DNA from: Massilia rhizosphaerae
GTDB lineage: Bacteria; Pseudomonadota; Gammaproteobacteria; Burkholderiales; Burkholderiaceae_D
Length of the DNA stretch: 64,000 bases
Direction: 5' to 3'
NCBI RefSeq assembly: GCF_016093545.1
Contig: NZ_JADKYX010000021.1
Span: 81,381-145,380, forward strand
Under the pieces are notes generated by a model, which saw only the letters and a list, made by a program, of their open reading frames with translations, searched no databases and was not told the DNA's origin. The position numbers were made by a program, and so were the translations under genes. Positions 9,025 through 20,331 of the stretch are shown here, piece by piece. How positions within the stretch are numbered: position 1 is the first letter of the stretch; each line of letters opens with the position of its first letter.

Positions 9025-9812
9025 TGAGCAAGGTCCACCCGAGCGCGATCGTCGATCCGAAGGCGGAGCTGGACAGCGCCGTCGAGATCGGCCCGTACTC
9101 CATCATCGGGCCGGACGTGCGCATCGGCGCCGGCACGGTCGTCGGGCCGCACGTGGTCATCGAGGGCCACACGACGATCGGCCGCGACAACCGCATCTTC
9201 CAGTTCGCGTCGCTGGGCGCCGCCCCGCAGGACAAGAAGTGGGCCGGCGAACCGACGCGCCTGGAAATCGGCGACCGCAACACGATCCGCGAATTCTGCA
9301 CGTTCAACCTCGGCACCGCGCAGGACGCGGGCGTCACGCGCCTGGGCGACGACAACTGGATGTCGGCGTACACGCACCTGGCGCACGACTGCCAGGTCGG
9401 CAGCAACACGGTCTTCTCGAACAACGCGCAGCTCGCGGGCCACGTGCACGTGGGCGATTGGGCGATCCTGTCCGGCTACTGCGGCGTGCACCAGTTCTGC
9501 AAGATCGGCGCCCACGCGTTCATCGGCATGTACACGAGCCTCACGCAGGACGTGCCGCCGTTCGTCCTCGTCTCCGGCAACCCGGCCGAGGCGCACGGCG
9601 TGAACATCGAAGGCCTCAAGCGCCGCGGCTTCTCGCGCGAAGCGATCAACGGCATCCGCGCCGCCTACAAGCACCTCTACCGCGCCGGCCTCACGCTGGA
9701 AGAAGCGAAGACCAGGCTGGCGGAAGAAGAAGACGCCGGCGGCGAGGCCGCGCCGCACATCCGCGCGATGCGCGCATTCCTCGACAACGCGAGCCGTGGC
9801 ATCGTCCGCTGA
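9024..9812 (+). CDS. lpxA: UDP-N-acetylglucosamine O-acyltransferase
   Basis: First step of lipid A synthesis: transfers 3-hydroxyacyl from ACP to the 3-OH of UDP-GlcNAc. It is 262 aa. Hexapeptide-repeat beta-helix from residue 3 (VHPSAIVDPKAELDSAVEIG), the catalytic-His region YTHLAHDCQVGSN, ASLGAAPQDKKW for nucleotide/acyl binding, and a C-terminal helical domain from about residue 190 (FSREAINGIRAAYKHLYRAG). ATG 9024 overlaps the fabZ stop (TGATG). The end overlaps lpxB by 17 bp. Confidence 0.97.
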   Translation: MSKVHPSAIVDPKAELDSAVEIGPYSIIGPDVRIGAGTVVGPHVVIEGHTTIGRDNRIFQFASLGAAPQDKKWAGEPTRLEIGDRNTIREFCTFNLGTAQDAGVTRLGDDNWMSAYTHLAHDCQVGSNTVFSNNAQLAGHVHVGDWAILSGYCGVHQFCKIGAHAFIGMYTSLTQDVPPFVLVSGNPAEAHGVNIEGLKRRGFSREAINGIRAAYKHLYRAGLTLEEAKTRLAEEEDAGGEAAPHIRAMRAFLDNASRGIVR

Positions 9813-10968
9813 CGTACGCGTGGGCGGAACGTCGCTGGCCCTCGTGGCCGGCGAAGTGTCCGGCGACCTGCTGGCCGCGCGCCTGATGGCGGGCCTGAAG
9901 CCGCACCTGCCGGACGTCTCGTTTTCCGGCATCGGCGGCCCGCGCATGCTGGAGCAGGGGCTCGTGTCCGACGTCCCGATGGACACGCTCACCGTGCGCG
10001 GCCTGTTGCCGGTGCTGCTGCGCTACCGCGAACTGAAGGGCATCCAGAACCGCCTGCGCGACCGCCTGCTGGCCGAACGTCCCGCCGCCTTCATCGGCGC
10101 CGACTACCCCGGCTTCAACCTCGGACTGGAAGAGCAACTGCGCGCGGCCGGCATCCCGACCGTGCACTTCGTCGGGCCGCAGATCTGGGCGTGGCGCGGT
10201 GGCCGCATCAAGAAGATCCAGCGCGCCGTATCGCACATGCTCGTGATCTTCCCGTTCGAGGAAGCGATCTACCGGCAGGCCGGCGTGCCCGTCACCTACA
10301 TCGGCCATCCGCTGGCGGAGACGATCCCGCTGGTGCCCGACGTGGCCGCCGCGCGGCGCCGGCTCGGCCTGCCCGAGGATGCGCGCGTGGTGACCGTCAT
10401 GCCGGGCAGCCGGATGTCGGAGATCAAGTACCTGACCGAGCCGTACGTCCGCGCCGTGCAACTGCTGGCGGCGCGCGATCCGTCGGTCCGGTTCATCGCG
10501 CCGATGGCGGGCGCGCGCCAGAAGGCGTATTTTATGGAGCTGGTGGCGAAAGCCGGCCTGCAGGACGTTCCGCTGCAGCTCGTCGACGGCGAGTCGCACG
10601 CGTGCATCGCGGCGGCCGACGCCGTGCTGGCGGCGTCCGGCACGGCCACCCTGGAGGTGGCGCTGTTCAAGAAGCCGATGGTGATCGCGTACAAGGTGCT
10701 GCAAGCCGAATGGCTGCTGATCCGGAACATGGGATACCTGCCGTGGATCGGCCTGCCGAACATCCTGGCGCGCGAGTTCGTCGTGCCGGAATTCCTGCAG
10801 CACGCGGCCACGCCGCAGGCGCTGGCGGACGCCGTCTGGTTCCAGTTGACGGACGAGAACAACCGGGCGAAGCTGACCGAGCGCTTCACCGGGATGCACC
10901 ACAGCCTGCTGCGCGATTCCGCGCGCGAAAGCGCCCGCGCCGTGCTGCAGGTGATAGGCAAGGCATGA
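9796..10968 (+). CDS. lpxB: Lipid-A-disaccharide synthase
   Basis: Condenses UDP-2,3-diacylglucosamine with lipid X to the beta-1,6 lipid A disaccharide at the inner-membrane face; GT19 family. It is 390 aa. Early motif VAGEVSGDLLAARLM, then the IGGPRM block, IDYPGFN-like GADYPGFNLGLE, VGPQIWAWR, and the UDP-binding MPGSRMSEIK and ASGTATLEVAL blocks. The start is GTG 9796 inside lpxA; GTG 9820, eight codons in, is an alternative. It completes the lpxD-fabZ-lpxA-lpxB cassette. Confidence 0.95.
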   Translation: MASSADVRVGGTSLALVAGEVSGDLLAARLMAGLKPHLPDVSFSGIGGPRMLEQGLVSDVPMDTLTVRGLLPVLLRYRELKGIQNRLRDRLLAERPAAFIGADYPGFNLGLEEQLRAAGIPTVHFVGPQIWAWRGGRIKKIQRAVSHMLVIFPFEEAIYRQAGVPVTYIGHPLAETIPLVPDVAAARRRLGLPEDARVVTVMPGSRMSEIKYLTEPYVRAVQLLAARDPSVRFIAPMAGARQKAYFMELVAKAGLQDVPLQLVDGESHACIAAADAVLAASGTATLEVALFKKPMVIAYKVLQAEWLLIRNMGYLPWIGLPNILAREFVVPEFLQHAATPQALADAVWFQLTDENNRAKLTERFTGMHHSLLRDSARESARAVLQVIGKA

Positions 10969-11633
10969 GAAACATGAGAAAAAAGGCGGTCGATTTCTAC
11001 CCCGGCCTGCCGCGCAAGGACCGGCCGTTCACCCTGGACGACGTCGTCTGCGGCGTGGACGAGGCCGGGCGCGGCCCGCTGGCCGGACCCGTGTTCGCGG
11101 CGGCCGTGATCCTCGATCCGAAGCGTCCGATCGAAGGCTTGCGCGACTCGAAAAAGCTGACGGAGGCGCGGCGCGACGAACTGGCGCCGCTGATCAAGGA
11201 ACACGCGCTGGCATGGGCCATCGCGGAATGCTCGCATGCCGAGATCGACACGCTGAACATCCTGCAGGCGACGATGCTGGCGATGCGCCGCGCCGTCGAA
11301 CAGCTCGGGACCGTGCCGACCATCGCCCTCATCGACGGCAACCGTTGCCCGCCGCTGGCAGCGCACATCCGCGCGCATGCGGTGGTGGAGGGCGACGACA
11401 AGGTCCACGCCATCTCGGCCGCGTCCATCCTCGCGAAGACGGCGCGCGACGCGGCGCTCGTCGCCCTGCACGCGACCTATCCGCAGTATGCCTTCGACCA
11501 GCACAAGGGCTATTCGACGGCGCTGCACCTGGCGCGCCTGCGCGAACATGGTCCCAGCCCGGTGCACCGGCGCAGCTTCGCCCCTGTCCGTGCGCTCATC
11601 GAACCCGACTTGTTCGGAGAGCTGCCGGCATGA
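10965..11633 (+). CDS. rnhB: Ribonuclease HII
   Basis: Removes ribonucleotides misincorporated in DNA and RNA primers. It is 222 aa. The active-site motif VDEAGRGPLAGPV gives the Asp-Glu pair. DSKKLTEARRDEL follows. The third acidic residue is in ALIDGNRCPPL, and AISAASILAKTARD includes the last conserved motif. The start ATG overlaps the lpxB stop; a second ATG lies three codons in (10974). The lpxB-rnhB link is common in proteobacteria. Confidence 0.95.
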   Translation: MRNMRKKAVDFYPGLPRKDRPFTLDDVVCGVDEAGRGPLAGPVFAAAVILDPKRPIEGLRDSKKLTEARRDELAPLIKEHALAWAIAECSHAEIDTLNILQATMLAMRRAVEQLGTVPTIALIDGNRCPPLAAHIRAHAVVEGDDKVHAISAASILAKTARDAALVALHATYPQYAFDQHKGYSTALHLARLREHGPSPVHRRSFAPVRALIEPDLFGELPA

Positions 11634-12418
11634 AGAGCATCACCTCGCGCGACAACCCGTTTTACAAGGAACTGAAACACCTCGCGGGCAGCAGCCAGGC
11701 GCTGCGCAAGGCGGGGCGTGCGCTGCTGGACGGCGTCCACCTGTGCCAGACGTATCTCGACCTTGTCGGGCAGCCCGTGCACTGCATCGTCTCCGAGGGC
11801 GCGCTGACGAATCCCGAAGTGGCGGCCATCGTCGCGCGCGTGCACGCGAGCACCACGTCGTTGCCGGACGCGCTGTTCGGCGCGCTGTCCCAGGTCGAAC
11901 ACGGCATCCATTTGCTGTTCCTCGTCGAGACGCCGCGTCCCGTGCCACCGCAAGCGCTGTCCGTATCGGCCGTGCTGCTGGACGGCGTGCAGGACCCGGG
12001 CAACGCCGGCTCGATCCTGCGCAGCGCCGGCGCGGCCGGCATCAAGCAGGTGTATTGCAGCCCCGGCACCGCATCGATCTGGTCGCCGAAAGTGCTGCGC
12101 GCCGCGATGGGCGCCCATTTCGTGCTGGAGATCTTCGAGCACGTCGACCTGGCGGCGCTGGTCCGCGCCGCGCGCGTGCCCGTGCTCGCCACGAGCGGCT
12201 ATGCGAGCGAGCGGATCTACGACGTGGATCTCGCCCGCCCCGTCGCCTGGCTGCTGGGCCACGAAGGGCAGGGCGTGTCGGCCGCCTTGCTCGACCTGGC
12301 CACGCACCGCGTCGCCATCCCCCACGCGGGCGCCGTGGAATCGCTGAACGTGGCCGCCTGCGCGGCGGTGTGCTTCTTCGAACAGCTCAGGCAGCAACAG
12401 CGGCATACCAAGGCATAG
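11630..12418 (+). CDS. TrmH/SpoU-family RNA 2'-O-methyltransferase
   Basis: Probable S-adenosylmethionine-dependent 2'-O-ribose methylation of rRNA or tRNA. It is 262 aa. An N-terminal substrate-binding domain (about 1-100) is followed by the trefoil-knot SPOUT domain. Motif 1 is QDPGNAGSILRSAGAAG with the conserved Asn/Arg, motif 2 LLGHEGQGV, motif 3 IPHAGAVESLNVAACAAV. The last usually reads IPMxGxxESLNV; here His replaces Met. The start ATG overlaps the rnhB stop. The exact target (RlmB-like G2251 or another site) cannot be told from sequence. Confidence 0.9.
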   Translation: MKSITSRDNPFYKELKHLAGSSQALRKAGRALLDGVHLCQTYLDLVGQPVHCIVSEGALTNPEVAAIVARVHASTTSLPDALFGALSQVEHGIHLLFLVETPRPVPPQALSVSAVLLDGVQDPGNAGSILRSAGAAGIKQVYCSPGTASIWSPKVLRAAMGAHFVLEIFEHVDLAALVRAARVPVLATSGYASERIYDVDLARPVAWLLGHEGQGVSAALLDLATHRVAIPHAGAVESLNVAACAAVCFFEQLRQQQRHTKA

Positions 12419-12469
12419 ACGCCATCCGCCCGTTCGGTTACGCTTCGTGCAGGTAACGACGGAGTCACA

Positions 12470-13684
12470 ATGGTGGATACAAGGCAAGCGCAGTTGCAGT
12501 CTTTGCACTTTCTGGTCGCGGAAGCGGACCCGGTGCAGCGCCGCGCGCTGATCGAGGCGCTCGGCCAGGTGGGCGCCACGCGCGTCACGGACGTGCCGGA
12601 CGGCCCGATGGCCTTGCGCACCTTGCAGGCCAGCTTCACGCCCAGGGTGGACGTCGCCGTCATCGACCTCGACCTGGGCGGCATGGATGGCCTGGAACTG
12701 CTGCGCGCGATCGCCGCGCTCAAGTCGACCGTGCGCCTGATCGTCGTCGGCGCCCAGCCCGCGAGCGTGCTGTTTTCCGTCGAGAGCCTCGCGCAGGCGC
12801 ATGGCGTGGACCTGCTGGGGACGATCGCCAAGCCCGTCACGAGCACCAAGCTCAAGGCCCTGCTGGACAATTACCAGGCGCCGGCACGGCCGCCGGCGCC
12901 CGCGCCCGGGCCGAGTTTTTCGTTCGCCGAGGTGGGCGTCGGCCTGCAGAAGCGCCAGTTCGAACCGTTCTTCCAGCCGAAGATCGAGCTCGCGACGGGG
13001 CAGGTCAAGAGCCTGGAGACGTTCGCCCGCTGGCGCCATCCCGAGCACGGCGTGCTGGGCCCCTGCGCCTTCATCGGGGCGCTGGAGCAGAACAACCGCG
13101 TCGACTTCCTCGACTGGACGATGCTGGAGATGTCGGTGGAACGCTGCCGCCGTTACCACGACCAGGGCATCCCGATCTCGATCTCGCTGAACCTGGCGCC
13201 GGAAACGCTGGCGCACCCGCACTTCATCCGCCAGGTGGCGTCGACGATGCAGCGCCACGGCGTGCTGCCCGACTACCTGACGTTCGAGATGACGGAATCG
13301 GCGATCCTCAGCTTCGACGCCGACTTCATCGAACGCCTCGTGCGCCTGCGCATGATGGGCTTCGGCCTCGCGATCGACGACTACGGCACGGGACGCTCGA
13401 ACCTGCAGATCCTCGCGCGCATTCCGTTCTCCGAACTCAAGATCGACCGGTCGTTCGTGGACGGCGCGTCGAAGAAGCGGCCGCTGGGGACCGTGCTGAA
13501 ATCGTGCCTGGGGCTGGCGCACAGCCTGGACCGCATGTCCGTCGCCGTCGGCGTGGAGACGCGGCAGGATTGGGATTTCCTGCAGGGGCTCGGGTGCACG
13601 TATGCGCAGGGGTATCACATCGCCAATCCGATGGCGGCGGACGAATTCCCGGGGTGGCTCGAAGACTGGCGGCACTTCTTCTGA
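12470..13684 (+). CDS. Receiver-EAL domain protein (c-di-GMP phosphodiesterase-like)
   Basis: Two-domain protein of 404 aa: a response-regulator receiver domain (about 10-135, with phospho-acceptor region AVIDLDLGGMDG and late Lys in IAKP) and an EAL domain (about 155-400). Several EAL active-site elements are present: Asn in LNLAPETL, Glu in EMTESAIL, Asp-Asp in AIDDYGTGRSNLQ and Lys in ELKIDRSF. The signature itself reads ETF instead of EAL, and the usual AEGVE motif reads AVGVE, so one expected catalytic Glu is Val. It may be a weak or non-catalytic c-di-GMP sensor. No partner kinase lies nearby. Its stop directly abuts the next ATG. Confidence 0.87.
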   Translation: MVDTRQAQLQSLHFLVAEADPVQRRALIEALGQVGATRVTDVPDGPMALRTLQASFTPRVDVAVIDLDLGGMDGLELLRAIAALKSTVRLIVVGAQPASVLFSVESLAQAHGVDLLGTIAKPVTSTKLKALLDNYQAPARPPAPAPGPSFSFAEVGVGLQKRQFEPFFQPKIELATGQVKSLETFARWRHPEHGVLGPCAFIGALEQNNRVDFLDWTMLEMSVERCRRYHDQGIPISISLNLAPETLAHPHFIRQVASTMQRHGVLPDYLTFEMTESAILSFDADFIERLVRLRMMGFGLAIDDYGTGRSNLQILARIPFSELKIDRSFVDGASKKRPLGTVLKSCLGLAHSLDRMSVAVGVETRQDWDFLQGLGCTYAQGYHIANPMAADEFPGWLEDWRHFF

Positions 13685-14539
13685 ATGTACCGCCATCCGT
13701 ATCCCGGCCGCGCGGGGCGCGTGCTCGAGCGCCTGCTGAACGCGCGCGGCCTCGCGCGGCTGCGCCACGCGGTGTTGTCGCACCTGCCGTTCCCGGTGCT
13801 GCGCAGCGACGTCGCCGACGTCGTCTACGTGACGTGGATGGTGGACGCCCGCGTCGCCGGCGCGCTGCTGCCGGCCGGCCTGCGCGTATGGGAGCGCGGG
13901 GGCAGGACGCCGTTCACGGTGCTGACGTACCGGCACGGCCATTTCGGCCCGGCACTGGCGGGGCCGCTGCGGCGCCTGTTTCCGTCGCCGCTGCAGAGCA
14001 ACTGGCGGCTGTACCTGGACGGCCCCCTGCCGCCCGGCGCGCCGCCGCACACCGTCTGGTTCCTGGAAAACGTGATGGACAGCGGCGCCTACGTCGCGGC
14101 CACGCGCCTGTTCAGCGACATCATGCGGACCCACCGGCCCGCCCGGTTCACGCACGGCCGCGCGGGCGCGGGCATCGCGACGCGCATCGAACCCGGCGCG
14201 GGCAGTGCGCCCGCTTTCGCGTGCACGGTGGCGCCGGCCGCGCGGCCCGTCCTGCCGCCGGCCTTCGCCGCCGCGTTCGGGTCGTGGGACGACGCGGTGG
14301 CAATGCTGGCCTGCCAGGACGCCGCGTTGGGGTGGTCGGCGCGGTTCGGGAAGCCGGTGCTGTCCCACATCGACTTGCCGATCCCGCTCGACGCCGTGCG
14401 GCCGCTGGCGCCGGCGGAGCCCGTCGCGTGCGCGCTGGCGCATACGCTGGCGCATACGCTGGCGGCGGCCGGGGAGCCGCTGTGCTTCCTGGTGCCCGGC
14501 GTGCCGTTCCGGGTCCTGTCCGAAACCGTGTTGGAGTAG
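13685..14539 (+). CDS. DUF2071 (YqjF-like) family protein
   Basis: Product of 284 aa resembling DUF2071, an acetoacetate-decarboxylase-like fold of unknown activity. The hallmark is the early block VTWMVDARVAGALLPAGLRV, followed by TPFTVLTYRHGHFGP and SNWRLYL. No membrane segment or signal peptide is visible. The ATG immediately follows the EAL gene stop (TGAATG), so the two are probably cotranslated, though no functional tie is known. The C-terminus contains a small in-frame repeat ALAHTLAHTLA. The DUF call rests on a remembered pattern and needs a profile search. Confidence 0.7.
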   Translation: MYRHPYPGRAGRVLERLLNARGLARLRHAVLSHLPFPVLRSDVADVVYVTWMVDARVAGALLPAGLRVWERGGRTPFTVLTYRHGHFGPALAGPLRRLFPSPLQSNWRLYLDGPLPPGAPPHTVWFLENVMDSGAYVAATRLFSDIMRTHRPARFTHGRAGAGIATRIEPGAGSAPAFACTVAPAARPVLPPAFAAAFGSWDDAVAMLACQDAALGWSARFGKPVLSHIDLPIPLDAVRPLAPAEPVACALAHTLAHTLAAAGEPLCFLVPGVPFRVLSETVLE

Positions 14540-14588
14540 ATGCCTCCGTCGGGTCGACGCAGTCCCCGAACGCGTCCCGGCCGGCGAA

Positions 14589-15437
14589 TCAGTACTCGCG
14601 CCGCTCCGGCTTGATGTCCTGGAGGATCGTCGTCGCGATCTCCTCGATCGACTTGGTCGTCGACGACAGCCAGCGGATGCCTTCGCGCCGCATCATGGCT
14701 TCCGCCTCGTTGACTTCGTAGCGGCAATTTTCCAGCGACGCGTACTTGCTCCCCGCGCGGCGCTCGTTGCGGATCTCGGACAGGCGTTCCGGCGAGATCG
14801 TGAGGCCGAAGATCTTGTGCTTGAACGGCGGCAGCGCGGAGGGCAGCTTGTTGCGTTCGAAATCGTCCGGGATCAGCGGGTAGTTGGCCGCCTTGATCCC
14901 GTATTGCATCGCCAGGTACAGGCTCGTCGGCGTCTTGCCCGAGCGCGACACGCCCACGAGGATCACGTCCGCGTCGGCCAGGTTCTTGTGCGATTGGCCG
15001 TCGTCGTGCGCCAGCGAGAAGTTGATGGCCTCGATGCGGTTCTTGTATTCCTCGGTGTCGACGACGTTGTGGATGCGGCCGATGGTGTGCGTCGACTTCA
15101 TCCGCAATTCCTGCTCGAGCGGGGCGACGAACGTCTGGAACAGGTCCATGTGCATGCCCTGCGCGGCGCGGATGACGGCCGACAGGTCGTGCTTGACGAG
15201 GGTGGAGAACACGATCGGGCGCTGGTTGTCGGAGATCGCCACGTCGTTGATGCGGCGGGCGGCTTCGTAGGCTTTTTCGATCGTATCGATGAACGGCAGG
15301 CGGATTTGCCGGAAGCGCGTCTCGAACTGGCTCAGCACCGCGTGGCCGAAGGTTTCCGCCGTGATGCCGGTGCCGTCCGACACGAAGAAAACGGTGCGCG
15401 CGGCGTCGGGATTGGCTGAGGTGCTCGGGAGGGACAT
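14589..15437 (-). CDS. ppsR: PEP synthase regulatory protein (bifunctional kinase/pyrophosphorylase)
   Basis: Inactivates PEP synthase by ADP-dependent phosphorylation of a Thr near the catalytic His and reactivates it by phosphate-dependent removal. It is 282 aa (DUF299). Opening VFFVSDGTGITAETFGHAVL is characteristic. The P-loop-like GVSRSGKTPTSLYLA lies at about residue 155, and ANYPLIPDDFERNKLP follows. ATG 15437 is chosen because it puts the FVSDGTGIT block near residue 17; translation could begin 63 bases upstream but that stretch is unlike the family. It is divergent from its target gene ppsA across a 290-bp promoter region. Confidence 0.95.
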   Translation of the reverse strand: MSLPSTSANPDAARTVFFVSDGTGITAETFGHAVLSQFETRFRQIRLPFIDTIEKAYEAARRINDVAISDNQRPIVFSTLVKHDLSAVIRAAQGMHMDLFQTFVAPLEQELRMKSTHTIGRIHNVVDTEEYKNRIEAINFSLAHDDGQSHKNLADADVILVGVSRSGKTPTSLYLAMQYGIKAANYPLIPDDFERNKLPSALPPFKHKIFGLTISPERLSEIRNERRAGSKYASLENCRYEVNEAEAMMRREGIRWLSSTTKSIEEIATTILQDIKPERREY

Positions 15438-15727
15438 GATGGTTTTTTTGGACAGATAATGACAAAGTTGCAGCCCCGGGGCTGTGAAACCCAGTCGCAC
15501 GGGGTAAAATGCTCGGCAACGGGTAGTTCAGATTGTGCTGTACGACGCCAAGAATAACAAGAAATCCCCCGGAAACCGACCCGCCTGCCGCGCGAAGCCG
15601 GCCAGGAGCGCACGTGTGTTCGCACGGCTGCGCCCGGCCCGCCGCCGCTGCCTCGCCAGGCGCGTCTCCCCTCCGGCCGTCGGCCAATCCGCCGTGCAGA
15701 TTTCCATCATCAAAAAGGTGTTTTACC

Positions 15728-18175
<2,448 letters not shown>

Positions 18176-18189
18176 CTGGCCGACTAGCC

Positions 18190-18264
18190 GTAGGGTGGGC
18201 ACCCTGTGCCCACCAAACTCCGGCGTGACGCGAACGCATGGTGGGCACGGAGTGCCCACCCTAC
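18190..18264. repeat. REP/BIME-like palindromic element
   Basis: Two facing copies of one unit: GTAGGGTGGGCACCCTGTGC... (18190-18214) and its near-complement ending ...GTGCCCACCCTAC (18240-18264), separated by 25 bases. Each unit is itself a hairpin (GGTGGGCAC/GTGCCCACC). The same sequence recurs at 29768-29839, and half of it at 26424. It lies between the convergent ppsA and TPR genes and may act as a bidirectional terminator. The TAG in GTAGGG supplies the stop codon of the minus-strand TPR gene. Confidence 0.85.
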
Positions 18265-19217
18265 GCTGATGCGTGGACTGTGGCGCCACGCAGCTGCCGG
18301 AACGCCCGCTCGAAGTCGTCCAGATGGCGCATGAACGGGGGCGGCGCGAGGGGACGCAGGCGTGCCAGCAACGCCTCGCCCTCGGCCACGCGCGCCGTCT
18401 CCAGGCACGCGCGCAGCAGGCTGAAGCCGGCTTGCGGACCGTGCTTGCCCGGTTCGTAGACGGGACCGACCAGCGTGACGACCAGGCCCGCGTGGCCGTG
18501 CCGGGCCAGGTCGGCGGCCATCGTCATCAGCGCGCTGCCGTTCACCTCCGCCGCGGCCAGCACGGCCGTGTACTGCTCCCGCGCCGCGGGCAGGTCGCCC
18601 GTCTCGAGGTGGTGCCGGGCCAGCAGGAGCCGGGCGCGCCAGCTGTCCGGCAGGGCGCAGGCCGCCTGCAGCGCCTGCAAGAAGCCGGCCTCGCCCGAGC
18701 GCTCGCGGCAGACGGCAAGCCAGGCATTCAAGGCAAATTCGAAGTTCGGATCCAGCCGGACGGCGCGTTCCAGCAGGTCGGACGCCGCGGCAGCATCGCG
18801 CCGGTCGTGCATCACCTTGGCGAGGTTGGTCAGCAGCGCGGGCGTCTCGCCGACGGCCCGGATGCCGGCGCGCAGCACGGCCTCGGCCTCGTCCAGCCTT
18901 CCGCTTTCCAGCAGGACGATGCCATGGGCGACGTGGGCGCGTTCCGGCAAACCGTCGATCTCGACGAGACGCGCCGCCGCCGTCATCAGCTCGCGCGCGA
19001 AGCCGTCGGACAGCGCAGACATGATCGTGCCGTACAGCGCGTCCGGCGTGTCCCAGTGCTGCTTGAGTTGCGGATGCAGGACCTTGTCGCGCCACTCCGC
19101 CCTCGGCATCATCACCTGCCGGCCGTGTTCGTCGTACGTCGCGATGGCGTCATGCGTCGCGAGGGCCGGGGCGGCCGGTCGGCGGGGGCGGAAAACGGCG
19201 AGCAGGCGTCGGAACAT
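18261..19217 (-). CDS. Tetratricopeptide-repeat protein
   Basis: Predicted cytosolic helical-repeat protein of 318 aa; specific role unknown. TPR-like pairs are visible: VAHGIVLLESGRLDEAEAVL, LTNLAKVMHDRRDAAAASDL and LARHHLETGDLPAAREQYTA, each with the small-residue spacing of TPR helices. The N-terminus is basic (MFRRLLAVFRPRRP) without a clear signal peptide. ATG 19217 is chosen because a GGAG lies 7 bases upstream. The stop codon lies inside the REP-like element, so the last residues (HASA) adjoin it. It could be an assembly or scaffold factor. Confidence 0.75.
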   Translation of the reverse strand: MFRRLLAVFRPRRPAAPALATHDAIATYDEHGRQVMMPRAEWRDKVLHPQLKQHWDTPDALYGTIMSALSDGFARELMTAAARLVEIDGLPERAHVAHGIVLLESGRLDEAEAVLRAGIRAVGETPALLTNLAKVMHDRRDAAAASDLLERAVRLDPNFEFALNAWLAVCRERSGEAGFLQALQAACALPDSWRARLLLARHHLETGDLPAAREQYTAVLAAAEVNGSALMTMAADLARHGHAGLVVTLVGPVYEPGKHGPQAGFSLLRACLETARVAEGEALLARLRPLAPPPFMRHLDDFERAFRQLRGATVHASA

Positions 19218-19430
19218 GGCGGTCTCCAGGTGGGCAATACAGCGCATTATCGAATTCATTTCCACTTGGAAATTGATCTTCCCCGGTGGCCAGATCGGGG
19301 TCCGATCTGGGTCAATACGCGGGCGCCGCAGCATAGCAGCAATAGTTGGCGTATGAACAGCATTATTGACAACGTGTAAAGCAAGTGACCGCCAAGGCCG
19401 GCCGTTTATTGCGCACGGAGCAACAAATAT

Positions 19431-19458
19431 TTGACTTGCCTCGAAAAAACGTTACACT
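19431..19458 (+). promoter_or_regulatory. Sigma-70-type promoter of the cysteine-rich protein gene
   Basis: TTGACT at 19431-19436 and TACACT at 19453-19458 are spaced by 16 bases, close to the sigma-70 consensus. The start codon at 19488 is 30 bases after the -10 box, giving a short leader with GGGTGG as a possible ribosome site. Confidence 0.55.
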
Positions 19459-19487
19459 TTGGCAAACTTTAGCTTGGGTGGTAATGA

Positions 19488-19853
19488 ATGAAGAAACATT
19501 TGACCTTGGTGGTGATCGTTGCCGCCACGATGTGGTCCGGCCTCAGCCGGGCCGAGGAGCCCAGCCTGTGCAAGTCGATGTGCGACGCCGACAAGCACGA
19601 GTGCCGCGCGCACGTGCGTTCGCTGGCCGACGAGCACGGTGCGCCCTTCTTGGAAATGAACGAGAAGAATCCGCTGGCGCAGGCCTCGCAGATGGAGGTG
19701 CCGACGCCGTCGACGCGCGCGCTCGAGAATGCGGGCACGCAATCGCGCCGGATAAGCCATGCCAGCCAATGCGACGACACCTACCTGCGCTGCACACGCG
19801 CCTGCGCGGCGCCGGCGGCGTCCAGCGTGGTCAAGCGGGCGTCCGGCCGTTGA
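19488..19853 (+). CDS. Small secreted cysteine-rich protein
   Basis: Product of 121 aa, family not recognised. A signal peptide (about 1-22, WSGLSRAEE cleavage) sends it to the periplasm. Six cysteines form a mirror pattern: C-x3-C-x6-C near the mature N-terminus (CKSMCDADKHEC) and C-x6-C-x3-C near the C-terminus (CDDTYLRCTRAC), which would let two antiparallel helices be tied by disulfides. It has its own promoter. The NfeD/SPFH cluster begins 55 bp downstream. Function unknown; a metal- or redox-related role is only a guess. Confidence 0.7.
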   Translation: MKKHLTLVVIVAATMWSGLSRAEEPSLCKSMCDADKHECRAHVRSLADEHGAPFLEMNEKNPLAQASQMEVPTPSTRALENAGTQSRRISHASQCDDTYLRCTRACAAPAASSVVKRASGR

Positions 19854-19908
19854 CGCCGCGCCCGGACGCAGTAGACTGGCGACACGGCGATCCCACGAGG
19901 AGGACACC

Positions 19909-20331
19909 ATGGCTGACTGGATGGGCTGGCTGGTAACGGCCGGCGTGCTCGTGATCCTGGAGCTGTTCACCGGGACGTTTTATCTCTTGATGATCGCCAT
20001 CGGCCTCGCGATCGGCGGCATCGTCGCGCTGGCCGGCGCGTCGACTCCCGCGCAGGCGATCGCCGCGGCCGTCGTGGGCGTGGTCGCGACGGGCCTGCTG
20101 CACCGCTCGCGCTTCGGCCATCCGGCGAAGGCGGACGCGCAGCGCGACCGCAACGTCAATCTCGACATCGGCCAGCGCGTGACCGTGCCGGCCTGGGAGC
20201 ACGGCCGCGCGCGCGTGATGTACCGCGGCGCGCTGTGGGACGTCGAACTGACGCCGGGCGTCGCGCCGCATGCGGGCGAGTTCCGCATCGTCGAAGTGCA
20301 CGGCAGCCGCCTCGTTGTGGCGAATCCATGA
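19909..20331 (+). CDS. NfeD family membrane protein
   Basis: Short NfeD protein of 140 aa: two or three membrane segments (about 5-22, 26-45, 47-66) followed by a soluble OB-fold domain (about 80-138, with GQRVTVPAWEHGRARVMYRGALWDVE). NfeD proteins pair with SPFH/stomatin proteins in membrane microdomains, and such a partner lies two genes downstream. The start has a strong GAGGAGGA site. The stop overlaps the next start (ATGA). Confidence 0.88.
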   Translation: MADWMGWLVTAGVLVILELFTGTFYLLMIAIGLAIGGIVALAGASTPAQAIAAAVVGVVATGLLHRSRFGHPAKADAQRDRNVNLDIGQRVTVPAWEHGRARVMYRGALWDVELTPGVAPHAGEFRIVEVHGSRLVVANP

